Source of the DNA: Spirochaetaceae bacterium
GTDB lineage: Bacteria > Spirochaetota > Spirochaetia > Treponematales > Rectinemataceae
NCBI GenBank assembly: GCA_016794765.1
Contig: JAEUJG010000240.1
Coordinates: forward strand, 1-5,086
Reading direction: 5' to 3'
DNA: 5,086 bases
The position numbers and the translations under genes were made by a program. The notes beneath the pieces were generated by a model. That model was not told the origin of the DNA, made no database searches, and worked only from the letters and a program-made list of their open reading frames with translations. Below are positions 1 through 5,086 of this stretch, piece after piece. Every line of letters starts with the position of its first letter. Within the stretch, counting starts at the first letter, position 1.

Positions 1-1
1 C

Positions 2-685
2 GCCTACATGCTCCCCGTCTTCGAGAAGGATTCAGGCTACAAGGTCGAGGTGATCGCCGTCGGCACCGGCGCCTCCCTCAAGATCGGCGAGAAGGGCGAC
101 TGCGACGTGGTCCTCGTCCATGCCCGCGCCCTCGAGGACGCCTTCATGGCCGCCGGCTTCGGCGCCGACCGCAAGGACGTCATGTACAACGACTTCATCA
201 TCCTCGGGCCCGCCGCCGATCCCGCCGGCGTCGCCAAGGCCAAGACCGCGACGGAGGCCCTGTCCCTCGTCGCCAAGGCCGGCGCCTCCTTCGTCTCCCG
301 CGGCGACAAGTCCGGCACCCACGTGAAGGAGCTCGAGGTCTGGAAGGCCGCGGGCGTGAATCCCGTCGGCGCCGCCTGGTACAAGGAAGCCGGCCAAGGC
401 ATGTCCCAGGTCATCATCATGGCCGACCAGATGAAGGGCTATACGATCGCCGACCGCGCCACCTGGCTCGCGATGAAGGACAAGTCGACCCTCAAGATCC
501 TCTCCCAGGGCGATGCCGTCCTCTTCAACCCCTACGGCGTCATCACCGTGAATCCCGCCAAGTGGCCGACCGCCAACTACGCCGGCGCCAAGGCCCTCAT
601 GGAGTTCCTGACCGGCGCCAAGGGCCGCGAGCTCATCGCCGCCTACAAGATCGCCGGCGAGCAGTGCTTCTACCTTTTTAAGTAG
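2..685 (+). CDS. tupA: Tungstate ABC transporter substrate-binding protein TupA (5' end cut off)
   Basis: This is the extracytoplasmic binding protein that captures tungstate (WO4 2-) and delivers it to the TupB/TupC importer. The reading frame is open to the left edge (in-frame codons Ala-Tyr precede the Met at position 8), so that Met is internal and the signal peptide and N-terminal oxyanion-binding residues lie outside the window. Counting from that Met (225 residues remain), family-typical blocks are VIAVGTGASLKIGEKGD (15-31), a DVVLVHA segment (33-39), DVMYNDFIILGP (57-68), SRGDKSGTH (97-105) and YTIADRATWLA (145-155), followed by NPYGVITVNP (174-183). These blocks match TupA rather than ModA or WtpA, as I recall those families. 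It ends in TAG and tupB starts 9 nt later. Metal preference (W over Mo) is inferred from family membership. All 11 visible Ile codons are ATC. Confidence 0.93.
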   Translation, partial: AYMLPVFEKDSGYKVEVIAVGTGASLKIGEKGDCDVVLVHARALEDAFMAAGFGADRKDVMYNDFIILGPAADPAGVAKAKTATEALSLVAKAGASFVSRGDKSGTHVKELEVWKAAGVNPVGAAWYKEAGQGMSQVIIMADQMKGYTIADRATWLAMKDKSTLKILSQGDAVLFNPYGVITVNPAKWPTANYAGAKALMEFLTGAKGRELIAAYKIAGEQCFYLFK

Positions 686-689
686 AGGA
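684..689 (+). promoter_or_regulatory. Shine-Dalgarno for tupB
   Basis: AGAGGA spans the tupA stop codon region and sits 5 nt before the GTG at 695. It fixes that GTG as the tupB start in the absence of a nearby ATG. Confidence 0.7.
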
Positions 690-694
690 ATCGA

Positions 695-1369
695 GTGAAG
701 GAAGCCTTCCGCCTCCTCGCCTCGGGCGATCCCGAGACCTGGGGCATCGTCTGGAGGAGCCTGCGCTTCTCCTTCTTCTCGACCTTGTTCGCCCTCCTTC
801 CCGGCATCCCCGTCGGCGTCGCCCTCGGGGTCCGGGAATGGCGGGGGCGGCGGACCCTCGTCGCCCTCCTCAACGCCTTCATGGCCCTTCCCACCGTCGT
901 GATCGGCCTCCTCGTCTACTCCCTCATCTCCCGATCGGGACCCCTGGGCTTTCTCGACCTCATGTACTCGCCCGGCGGCGTCGTCTTCGGCCAGGCCTTC
1001 CTGGCCTTCCCCGTCGTCGCCTCCCTCACGCAGGCGGGCCTCTCCAAGCTCGATCCCCGCTTCCGCGAGACCCTCGTCACCCTCGGCGCCGGCCCCTGGC
1101 GCCGCCTCTTCTCCACCCTCTTCGAAACCCGCGCGGTCCTCGTGGCCGCGATCGTCGCCGCCTTCGGCCGCGTCACCGGCGAGGTCGGCGTCTCCATGAT
1201 GCTCGGCGGCAACATCCGCTTCTCCACGCGCACGATGACCACCGCGATCGCGCTCGACGCCGCCAAGGGCGAGTTCGAGCGCGCCGTCTCCCTCGGCGTC
1301 GTCCTCCTCGCCGTGGCGATCGCGGTCAACGTCTCCCTCCACGCGCTCGCGCCCCGGGAGGCCGCGTGA
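695..1369 (+). CDS. tupB: Tungstate ABC transporter permease TupB
   Basis: This is the inner-membrane channel subunit of the tungstate importer, expected to work as a dimer with TupC bound on the cytoplasmic side. The 224-residue protein has about five hydrophobic segments, near residues 24-46, 55-78, 94-116, 147-170 and 197-218. A cytoplasmic coupling loop follows the third (ETLVTLGAGPWRRLFSTLF, 125-143). Its invariant-type Gly (G131) and position fit the EAA motif of binding-protein-dependent permeases, although the literal EAA triplet is replaced by ETL. The stretch TGEVGVSMMLGGNI (161-174) is typical of TupB/ModB-like permeases. The start is GTG at 695, supported by AGAGGA 5 nt upstream. 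The stop overlaps the GTG start of tupC in the sequence GTGA. The length is usual for TupB. Assignment to tungstate rather than molybdate rests mainly on the adjacent TupA. Confidence 0.92.
   Translation: MKEAFRLLASGDPETWGIVWRSLRFSFFSTLFALLPGIPVGVALGVREWRGRRTLVALLNAFMALPTVVIGLLVYSLISRSGPLGFLDLMYSPGGVVFGQAFLAFPVVASLTQAGLSKLDPRFRETLVTLGAGPWRRLFSTLFETRAVLVAAIVAAFGRVTGEVGVSMMLGGNIRFSTRTMTTAIALDAAKGEFERAVSLGVVLLAVAIAVNVSLHALAPREAA
1356..1361 (+). promoter_or_regulatory. Shine-Dalgarno for tupC inside the end of tupB
   Basis: GGGAGG lies 4 nt before the GTG at 1366, whose GTGA also contains the tupB stop. The site and the overlap together support this start and suggest translational coupling of permease and ATPase. 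Confidence 0.65.
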
Positions 1370-2091
1370 GCGCCGCCGCCCGGGGCCGCGAGCCCCTCTT
1401 CCGCGCCGAGGGCCTCGAGCTCCGCTACGGCCGCGCCGGACGCGGGCGGGCGGGCCTCGCCTCGTCCGCCGCCGGCGGCCGGCGCCAAACCGCCTTCGCG
1501 GCCGAGCGCCTCGAGATCGGGGAGGGCGAGGTCGTGGCCCTGCTCGGGCCGAACGGCTCGGGCAAGACGAGCCTCCTCAAGGCGCTGAACGGCCTCATCA
1601 AGCCGGCCGCCGGCCGCATCCTCTTCCAGGGCGAGGATCTCCACGCCTCCCGCTCCCTGCGCCGGCGCAGCGTCTACCTCCACCAGGCGCCCTACATCCT
1701 GGCCGGATCGGTGTCGTACAACCTGTACTACGGCGCGGGCGCCCGGGGCCTCGGACGCAGCGAGGCGGAGGCCGGCGTCGCGGAGGCCCTCTCCCTCCTC
1801 GGCCTCGCGGGCTACGAGCGGCGCGGCCACCGCGAGCTCTCCGGCGGCGAGGCCCAGCGCGTCGCCCTGGCCCGCGCGCTCGCGGCGGGGGCCGACGTCC
1901 TCCTCCTCGACGAGCCCACCGCGAGCGCCGACGCCGCCAGCGCCGCCCTCGTCCTCGGCGCCCTCCGCGCCCGCGCGGCGGCCGGCGCCACCATCGTCTT
2001 CTCCAGCCATGACCCGGCCCTCGCCGCGGCCCTGGCCACGCGGACCATCGTCCTCGAGGCCGGCGCCGTCGTCGCGGACCGAAGGGAGTAA
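1366..2091 (+). CDS. tupC: Tungstate ABC transporter ATP-binding protein TupC
   Basis: This cytoplasmic ATPase powers the TupAB importer. In 241 residues it shows all ABC motifs: Walker A GPNGSGKT (61-68), Q-loop Q107, signature LSGGE (158-162), Walker B VLLLDEP (178-184) with catalytic Glu183, a D-loop around SADA (187-190) where the usual Leu is Ala, and switch His215. The frame stays open far upstream, but I chose GTG at 1366. It overlaps the tupB stop by 4 nt, has GGGAGG 4 nt upstream, and the protein upstream of it is an Arg/Pro-rich shadow of tupB. An oddity is that Tyr21, the likely A-loop aromatic, lies 40 residues before Walker A, where about 23 is common. The extra part is a Gly/Ala/Arg-rich stretch (about residues 24-39). 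There is no C-terminal regulatory (TOBE) domain, unlike ModC. moeA starts 1 nt after the stop. Confidence 0.9.
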   Translation: MSAAARGREPLFRAEGLELRYGRAGRGRAGLASSAAGGRRQTAFAAERLEIGEGEVVALLGPNGSGKTSLLKALNGLIKPAAGRILFQGEDLHASRSLRRRSVYLHQAPYILAGSVSYNLYYGAGARGLGRSEAEAGVAEALSLLGLAGYERRGHRELSGGEAQRVALARALAAGADVLLLDEPTASADAASAALVLGALRARAAAGATIVFSSHDPALAAALATRTIVLEAGAVVADRRE

Positions 2092-2092
2092 C

Positions 2093-3319
2093 ATGCCGAC
2101 CGAAGCCCTCCATCCCGACGAGGCCCTGCGCCTCGTCCTCCACGCGGCCCCGCCGCCGGTCCTCGAGCTCGTGCCGCTCGGGGAGGCCCAGGGCCGCGCC
2201 CTGTCGAAGGCGCTGCCGGCCCTCGTCGACCAGCCGCCCTTCGACAAGTCCGCGATGGACGGCTTCGCCCACGACCCCGCGAGCCCGGCGGAGCTTTACC
2301 GCGTGGTCTCCGCCGTCGCCGCCGGAGCCTCCTCCTCCCGCGTGCTCGGGCCCGGCGAGTGCTCCAGGATCATGACCGGTGCGCCCATCCCGCCCGGCGC
2401 CTCCGCCGTGCAACGCGTCGAGTGGACCGAGGAGGCGGGCAAGGCCGCCGACTGCGCGGTCCTCGTCCGCTTCCTCAAGCCCGAGGGCGTCTCCAACGTG
2501 ATCCGCCGCGGCGAGAACCTCCGCGCCGGCGAGCCCCTCCTGTCGCCGCGCCTCCTCGAGCCGCAGGACATCGGCATCCTGGCGGCCTCCGGCTACGGCG
2601 AGGTCGAGGTCGCGCGCCGCCCCCTCGTCGGCGTCGTGTCCACGGGCGACGAGCTTTGTACGCCCGGGACTCCCCTCGGCCCGGCCTCCATCTACGATTC
2701 GAACGGCCCCCAGCTCGCCGCGCAGGCCCGCGCCGCCGGCTGCGGGGCGCGCTTCTACGGCGCCGTCCGCGACGAGCCCGGCGCCCTCGAGGCCCTGCTG
2801 GAGCGCGCCCTGGAGGAGTGCGACGTGGTCCTCGTTTCGGGCGGCGTCTCCATGGGCGACTTCGACTACGTGCCGCGCGCGCTCGAGGCCCTCGGCGTGG
2901 AGCGCGTCTTCCACAACCTCGCGATGCGCCCGGGCAAGCCCACCTGGTTCGGCCGCCGCGGCGCCACGGCCGCCTTCGGCCTGCCCGGGAACCCGGTCTC
3001 CACCTTCGTCAACTTCGAGGTGCTGGTCCGGCCCCACCTCGCCGCCCGCATGGGTCTGGCCCACGAGCCGCGCGTCGTCCGCGCCCGGTTGGCGGCCCCC
3101 CTCGTCCGGCGCGGCTCCGACCGCGTGGAGTTCCTGCCCGCCCGGCTCGAGCGGGCCGGCGCGGGCGAAGGGGCCGAACAGGCCGCGAGGCCCCTCGGCT
3201 ACCACGGCTCGTCCATGCTCAACGTCCTCGCGGAGGCGGACTGCCTCCTCCGCATGGAGCTCGGCCGCGAGCGGATCGAGGAGGGATCGATCGTCGATGC
3301 GCGACTCCTACGGGCGTGA
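2093..3319 (+). CDS. moeA: Molybdopterin molybdotransferase MoeA (metal insertion)
   Basis: MoeA inserts the metal oxyanion into adenylylated molybdopterin, releasing AMP. Next to tupABC it may load tungsten. The 408-residue protein has the usual length. Its motifs in order are PPFDKSAMDGFA (48-59), MTGAPIPPGA (94-103), RRGEN (138-142), STGDEL (183-188), VSGGVSMGDFDYV (248-260), MRPGKPTWFG (278-287) and GLPGNPVS (296-303). Residues matching the E. coli functional positions D59, T100, E188, D228 and D259 are all present as D56, T95, E187, D227 and D258 (aligned by eye), so the enzyme should be active. Domain order is the linker/N-terminal domains, then the MoCF_biosynth fold (about 177-315), then the C-terminal domain IV. 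ATG at 2093 is chosen because AAGGGAG ends 4 nt upstream and tupC stops just before. The upstream in-frame extension overlaps tupC and looks like shadow sequence. It overlaps moaA by 23 nt. A paralogue specialised for W versus Mo cannot be judged here. Confidence 0.95.
   Translation: MPTEALHPDEALRLVLHAAPPPVLELVPLGEAQGRALSKALPALVDQPPFDKSAMDGFAHDPASPAELYRVVSAVAAGASSSRVLGPGECSRIMTGAPIPPGASAVQRVEWTEEAGKAADCAVLVRFLKPEGVSNVIRRGENLRAGEPLLSPRLLEPQDIGILAASGYGEVEVARRPLVGVVSTGDELCTPGTPLGPASIYDSNGPQLAAQARAAGCGARFYGAVRDEPGALEALLERALEECDVVLVSGGVSMGDFDYVPRALEALGVERVFHNLAMRPGKPTWFGRRGATAAFGLPGNPVSTFVNFEVLVRPHLAARMGLAHEPRVVRARLAAPLVRRGSDRVEFLPARLERAGAGEGAEQAARPLGYHGSSMLNVLAEADCLLRMELGRERIEEGSIVDARLLRA
3278..3285 (+). 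promoter_or_regulatory. Shine-Dalgarno for moaA inside moeA
   Basis: GAGGAGGG is a strong ribosome-binding sequence inside the last codons of moeA. It lies 11 nt before the moaA ATG at 3297, a longer spacer than elsewhere in this operon. No closer in-frame start codon exists, so ATG 3297 stands. Confidence 0.65.
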
Positions 3320-4094
3320 GGTCAAGTACCTCCGCGTCTCGGTCACCGACCGCTGCAACCTCCGCTGCGTCTACTGCATGCCCGAGGAGGGCGTCCCGCT
3401 CCTCAGGCACGAGGACGTCCTGTCATTCGAGCGCATAACGCTTGTCGCGGAGGCCGCCGCCCGGCTCGGCTTCCGGAAGATCCGCCTGACGGGCGGCGAG
3501 CCCCTGGCGCGGAAGGGCTTTCCCGAGCTCGTCTCGATGCTCGCGGCCCTGCCCGGGATCGAGAAGCTCGCGATGACGACCAACGGCACCCTCCTCGCGC
3601 CCGTCGCCGCCGAACTCAAGGCCCGGGGCCTCGATTCGGTCAACGTCTCGCTCGACACGCTCGATCCGGAGCGTTACGCCGCCCTGACCCGCGGCGGCCG
3701 GCTCGCGGACGCGATGGCCGGCGTCGACGCCGCCCTCGCGGCGGGCCTCCCCGTCAAGCTGAACGCCGTGGCCCTGGAGGACGCGCTCCCCGGCGAGCAC
3801 GCGGCGCTGCGCGCCTACGCGGCCTCCGTCGGGGCGGACATCCAGTTCATAGCCCGCTACGACCTGGCCGAGGAGAAGCGCGACGGCGGCGACTACGAAC
3901 GGCCGCCCAAGTGCGGGACCTGCGACCGGCTCCGCCTCCTGGCCGACGGCAGCCTCAGGCCCTGCCTCCACGGCGAAGTCGCGGTGGCTGTGGATTGGAA
4001 CGACATCGAGGGAAGCATCCGCGAGGCGGTTTCCCTGAAGCCCGCCCGCGGGCTCACCTGCACCGGCCTGGCGGTCGGGCAAATCGGAGGATGA
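3297..4094 (+). CDS. moaA: GTP 3',8-cyclase MoaA, compact form (radical SAM)
   Basis: MoaA starts cofactor synthesis by converting GTP to 3',8-cyclo-7,8-dihydro-GTP, using SAM and two [4Fe-4S] clusters. The SAM cluster motif is C20-x3-C24-x2-C27 within SVTDRCNLRCVYC. It is followed by GGEP (66-69), TTNG (94-97) and SLDT (118-121). The second, GTP-binding cluster motif is C206-x2-C209-x13-C223, with the arginines of RLRL (211-214), and the chain ends in the conserved Gly-Gly tail. At 265 residues it is shorter than the usual 320-340. The distance from C27 to C206 is 179 residues, against about 226 in E. coli. Almost all the loss lies between QFI (183-185) and C206. The arginine of the usual RFIE motif is Gln183 here. 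Start ATG at 3297 lies inside moeA, 11 nt after GAGGAGGG. The stop overlaps the region of the moaC start. All cluster cysteines are present, so I read it as a functional compact variant rather than a broken gene. Confidence 0.92.
   Translation: MRDSYGREVKYLRVSVTDRCNLRCVYCMPEEGVPLLRHEDVLSFERITLVAEAAARLGFRKIRLTGGEPLARKGFPELVSMLAALPGIEKLAMTTNGTLLAPVAAELKARGLDSVNVSLDTLDPERYAALTRGGRLADAMAGVDAALAAGLPVKLNAVALEDALPGEHAALRAYAASVGADIQFIARYDLAEEKRDGGDYERPPKCGTCDRLRLLADGSLRPCLHGEVAVAVDWNDIEGSIREAVSLKPARGLTCTGLAVGQIGG
4086..4090 (+). promoter_or_regulatory. Shine-Dalgarno that decides the moaC start
   Basis: GGAGG, encoding part of the Gly-Gly tail of MoaA, touches the ATG at 4091 with no spacer but lies 6 nt before the in-frame GTG at 4097. 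The spacing favours GTG 4097 as the moaC start. Confidence 0.6.
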
Positions 4095-4096
4095 GC

Positions 4097-4555
4097 GTGG
4101 AAAGCAAGCTGAGCCACGTCGACGAGGGCGGCAAGGCCCGTATGGTCGACGTTTCGGAGAAGAAGCGCGTCCGGCGCACCGCGCGGGCGGCCGGCCGCAT
4201 CCACCTCGCCCCCGCGACGGTGGCCCTCGTCCGCGGGAACGGCATAGCCAAGGGCGACGTCCTGGCCGTGGCCCGGATCGCCGGCGTCATGGGCGCCAAG
4301 CGGACGAGCGAGCTCATCCCGCTCTGCCACAACGTCGAGATCGAGCACGTGGACGTCCAGCTCCGCCTCGTGGACGACGGGGTGGAGATCGAGAGCCGCT
4401 CGGTCTGCACCGACAAGACGGGCATAGAGATGGAGGCCCTGACGGCCGTCTCCATCGCGGCCCTGGCGATCTACGACATGTGCAAGGCCGTGGACAAGGG
4501 GATGGTGATCGGCGAGATCCGCCTCCTCGAGAAGACCAAGGAGGAAATGGAATGA
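4097..4555 (+). CDS. moaC: Cyclic pyranopterin monophosphate synthase MoaC
   Basis: MoaC converts the MoaA product into cyclic pyranopterin monophosphate (cPMP). It is 152 residues from the GTG at 4097, close to the usual 155-165. Family blocks are the MVDVSEK region near the N-terminus, ARIAGVMGAKRTSELIPLCH (59-78), DKTGIEMEALTAVS (106-119) and IYDMCKAVDKGMVIG (125-139). Residues matching E. coli active-site positions K51, H77, E112, E114, D128 and K131 are K52, H78, E111, E113, D127 and K130 (aligned by eye), so it should be active. I prefer GTG 4097 because GGAGG (4086-4090) lies 6 nt before it. The alternative ATG at 4091 forms an ATGA overlap with the moaA stop but abuts the GGAGG with no spacer. 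The difference is two residues. Its stop overlaps the next gene in ATGA. Two of its eleven Ile codons are ATA, which upstream genes avoid. Confidence 0.94.
   Translation: MESKLSHVDEGGKARMVDVSEKKRVRRTARAAGRIHLAPATVALVRGNGIAKGDVLAVARIAGVMGAKRTSELIPLCHNVEIEHVDVQLRLVDDGVEIESRSVCTDKTGIEMEALTAVSIAALAIYDMCKAVDKGMVIGEIRLLEKTKEEME
4539..4544 (+). promoter_or_regulatory. Shine-Dalgarno for the MOSC gene inside moaC
   Basis: AGGAGG lies 7 nt before ATG 4552 and is the best-matched site in the window. It sits within the Lys/Glu-rich C-terminal codons of moaC and supports the ATGA-coupled start of the MOSC gene. Confidence 0.7.
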
Positions 4556-5064
4556 CCCCGCTCCCGACCGAGGGCGATTTCGAGATAGTGTCGCTCAACG
4601 TTTCCATGATAACCGGCGTCCGGAAGACCCCCGTGGGGGCCTTTGTCCTGGCCCCGGGCCTCGGCGTCGAGGGCGACGCCCACGCGGGCCTCGTCGAGGA
4701 CCGCCAGGTCTCCCTCCTCGCGGTCGAGGAGATCGAGGAGGCTAGCGCCGTCCTCCAGGCCCGCAAGGCTTCCGGCCAAGCGGGCGGCTGCGCGCGGGCC
4801 TCGCTCGACAGCCTGAAGCCCGGCGACTTCGCCGAGAACGTCACGACCCGCGGCCTGGCCCTCCACGAGCTGCCGGTCGGCACGCGCGTCGAGATCGGCG
4901 GCGCCCTTCTCGAGGTTTCGAAGATCGGCAAGGAGTGCCACACGGCCTGCGAGATCCGCCGCCTCGTCGGCGACTGCGTCATGCCGCGCAAGGGCATATT
5001 CATGCGCGTCCTCAGGGGCGGGGAGGTCCGGCGTGAAGATCGCGGTCATTACCGTATCCGATAG
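4552..5064 (+). CDS. Small MOSC-domain protein (cofactor-associated, possible sulfur carrier)
   Basis: This 170-residue protein is essentially one MOSC domain (Moco sulfurase C-terminal fold). Visible landmarks are GVEGDAHAGLVEDRQVSLLA (38-57), GDFAENVTTRG (91-101), LPVGTRVEIGGALLEV (107-122), and a Cys-rich end GKECHTACEI (126-135) followed by GDCVMPRKGIFMRVL (140-154). Cys129, Cys133 and Cys142 could carry a persulfide or bind a metal or the cofactor. MOSC domains are known to handle sulfur for Moco sulfuration, or to act on N-hydroxylated substrates in YiiM-like proteins. The position between moaC and mogA argues for the cofactor role, but the exact reaction is unknown. Start ATG 4552 has AGGAGG 7 nt upstream and overlaps the moaC stop in ATGA. 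There is no signal peptide or membrane segment, so it is likely cytoplasmic. The last 32 nt overlap mogA and encode a charged tail (EVRREDRGHYRIR) that looks unconserved. Confidence 0.88.
   Translation: MTPLPTEGDFEIVSLNVSMITGVRKTPVGAFVLAPGLGVEGDAHAGLVEDRQVSLLAVEEIEEASAVLQARKASGQAGGCARASLDSLKPGDFAENVTTRGLALHELPVGTRVEIGGALLEVSKIGKECHTACEIRRLVGDCVMPRKGIFMRVLRGGEVRREDRGHYRIR
5021..5026 (+). promoter_or_regulatory. Shine-Dalgarno for mogA inside the MOSC gene
   Basis: GGGAGG is 6 nt before GTG 5033. It supports independent initiation of mogA within the MOSC reading frame and argues against the two being a single fused protein. Confidence 0.65.
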
Positions 5065-5086
5065 GGCCTCGGCCGGCGTCTACGCC
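5033..5086 (+). CDS. mogA: Molybdopterin adenylyltransferase MogA/MoaB family (3' end cut off)
   Basis: Only the first 18 codons are present, reading (Met)KIAVITVSDRASAGVYA. This is the characteristic opening beta strand and SDRAS-x-GVY segment of MogA/MoaB proteins (E. coli MogA has ISDRASSGVY), which adenylylate molybdopterin before MoeA inserts the metal. The GTG start at 5033 has GGGAGG (5021-5026) 6 nt upstream. It lies 32 nt inside the end of the MOSC gene in another frame. MogA and MoaB cannot be told apart from this stub; SDRAS and GVY lean towards MogA. The rest of the gene, and whether further domains follow, lies beyond the window. Confidence 0.78.
   Translation, partial: MKIAVITVSDRASAGVYA

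Noticed and set aside
8..10. ATG at position 8 as the true tupA start
   Set aside because: The frame is open to the window edge, there is no ribosome site, and a signal peptide plus the first part of the binding domain would be missing. The gene is simply cut by the window.
32..1342. 436-codon open frame on the minus strand opposite tupA and tupB
   Set aside because: It is the mirror of GC-rich GNC/CTC-type codons: Gly/Glu/Asp/Ala-rich, no recognisable domain, antisense to two clear genes.
838..1365. N-terminal extension of tupC through tupB
   Set aside because: It is Arg/Pro/His-rich sequence unlike any ABC ATPase. GTG 1366 with its own ribosome site gives a normal-sized protein.
916..2247. 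443-codon minus-strand open frame across tupB, tupC and moeA
   Set aside because: It is low-complexity and antisense to recognised genes. High GC suppresses stop codons, so long shadows are expected.
1598..3205. 535-codon minus-strand open frame opposite tupC and moeA, the longest open frame in the window
   Set aside because: The translation is Gly/Arg/Ala-rich and ends in an Arg/Gly/Pro run with no family motif. The plus-strand genes explain the sequence fully.
3287..3299. Small palindromic ATCGATCGTCGAT stretch before moaA as an operator or hairpin
   Set aside because: It lies within moeA coding sequence, is too short for a stable hairpin, and is explained by codon choice (Ile-Val-Asp).
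2359..3438. 359-codon plus-strand frame overlapping moeA and moaA
   Set aside because: It is an Arg/Pro/Ala-rich frame-shifted shadow of moeA with no motif and no reason for such an overlap.
3911..4090. N-terminal extension of moaC through the end of moaA
   Set aside because: It is an Arg/Pro-rich shadow of moaA. MoaC homology begins just after 4097.
5005..5035. Programmed +1 frameshift making a MOSC-MogA fusion
   Set aside because: There is no slippery codon at a stop, and mogA has its own well-spaced GGGAGG and GTG start. Separate translation is simpler.

Overview
The window is one GC-rich (by eye about 70% G+C), tightly packed, plus-strand operon fragment. It joins a tungstate ABC importer to genes for making the pyranopterin metal cofactor. 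There are eight genes in a row. Gaps are at most 9 nt and several neighbours overlap. Both ends are cut: the first gene lacks its 5' end and the last is only an 18-codon start. I see no promoter, terminator, RNA gene, mobile element, repeat array or CRISPR. No stretch longer than 10 nt lies outside a gene.

Layout: positions 2-2091 hold the importer, with the periplasmic or lipoprotein binding protein tupA (partial), the permease tupB and the ATPase tupC. Positions 2093-5086 hold the cofactor genes: moeA (metal insertion), moaA (radical-SAM GTP cyclase, unusually short), moaC (cPMP synthase), a small MOSC-domain protein, and the start of mogA (molybdopterin adenylyltransferase). TupABC would bring in tungstate. 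MoaA and MoaC would turn GTP into cPMP. After molybdopterin synthase, which is not in the window, MogA would adenylylate molybdopterin and MoeA would exchange AMP for the metal. The MOSC protein may act on the finished cofactor, perhaps in sulfur transfer. No moaD, moaE, mobA or tungsto-enzyme gene is visible here.

The organism is a high-GC bacterium, probably anaerobic. A TupA-type importer wired to cofactor synthesis fits users of tungsten enzymes such as aldehyde:ferredoxin oxidoreductases or W-formate dehydrogenases. I cannot name the phylum with confidence. The short MoaA and the Cys-rich MOSC protein resemble, from memory, versions found in anaerobes such as Clostridia and Spirochaetes.

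I do not see a wholly unknown system. The points most worth a second look are the compact MoaA lacking about 47 residues before its second Fe-S site, the three-cysteine C-terminal region of the MOSC protein, the 32-nt MOSC/mogA overlap, and a low-complexity insert in TupC.
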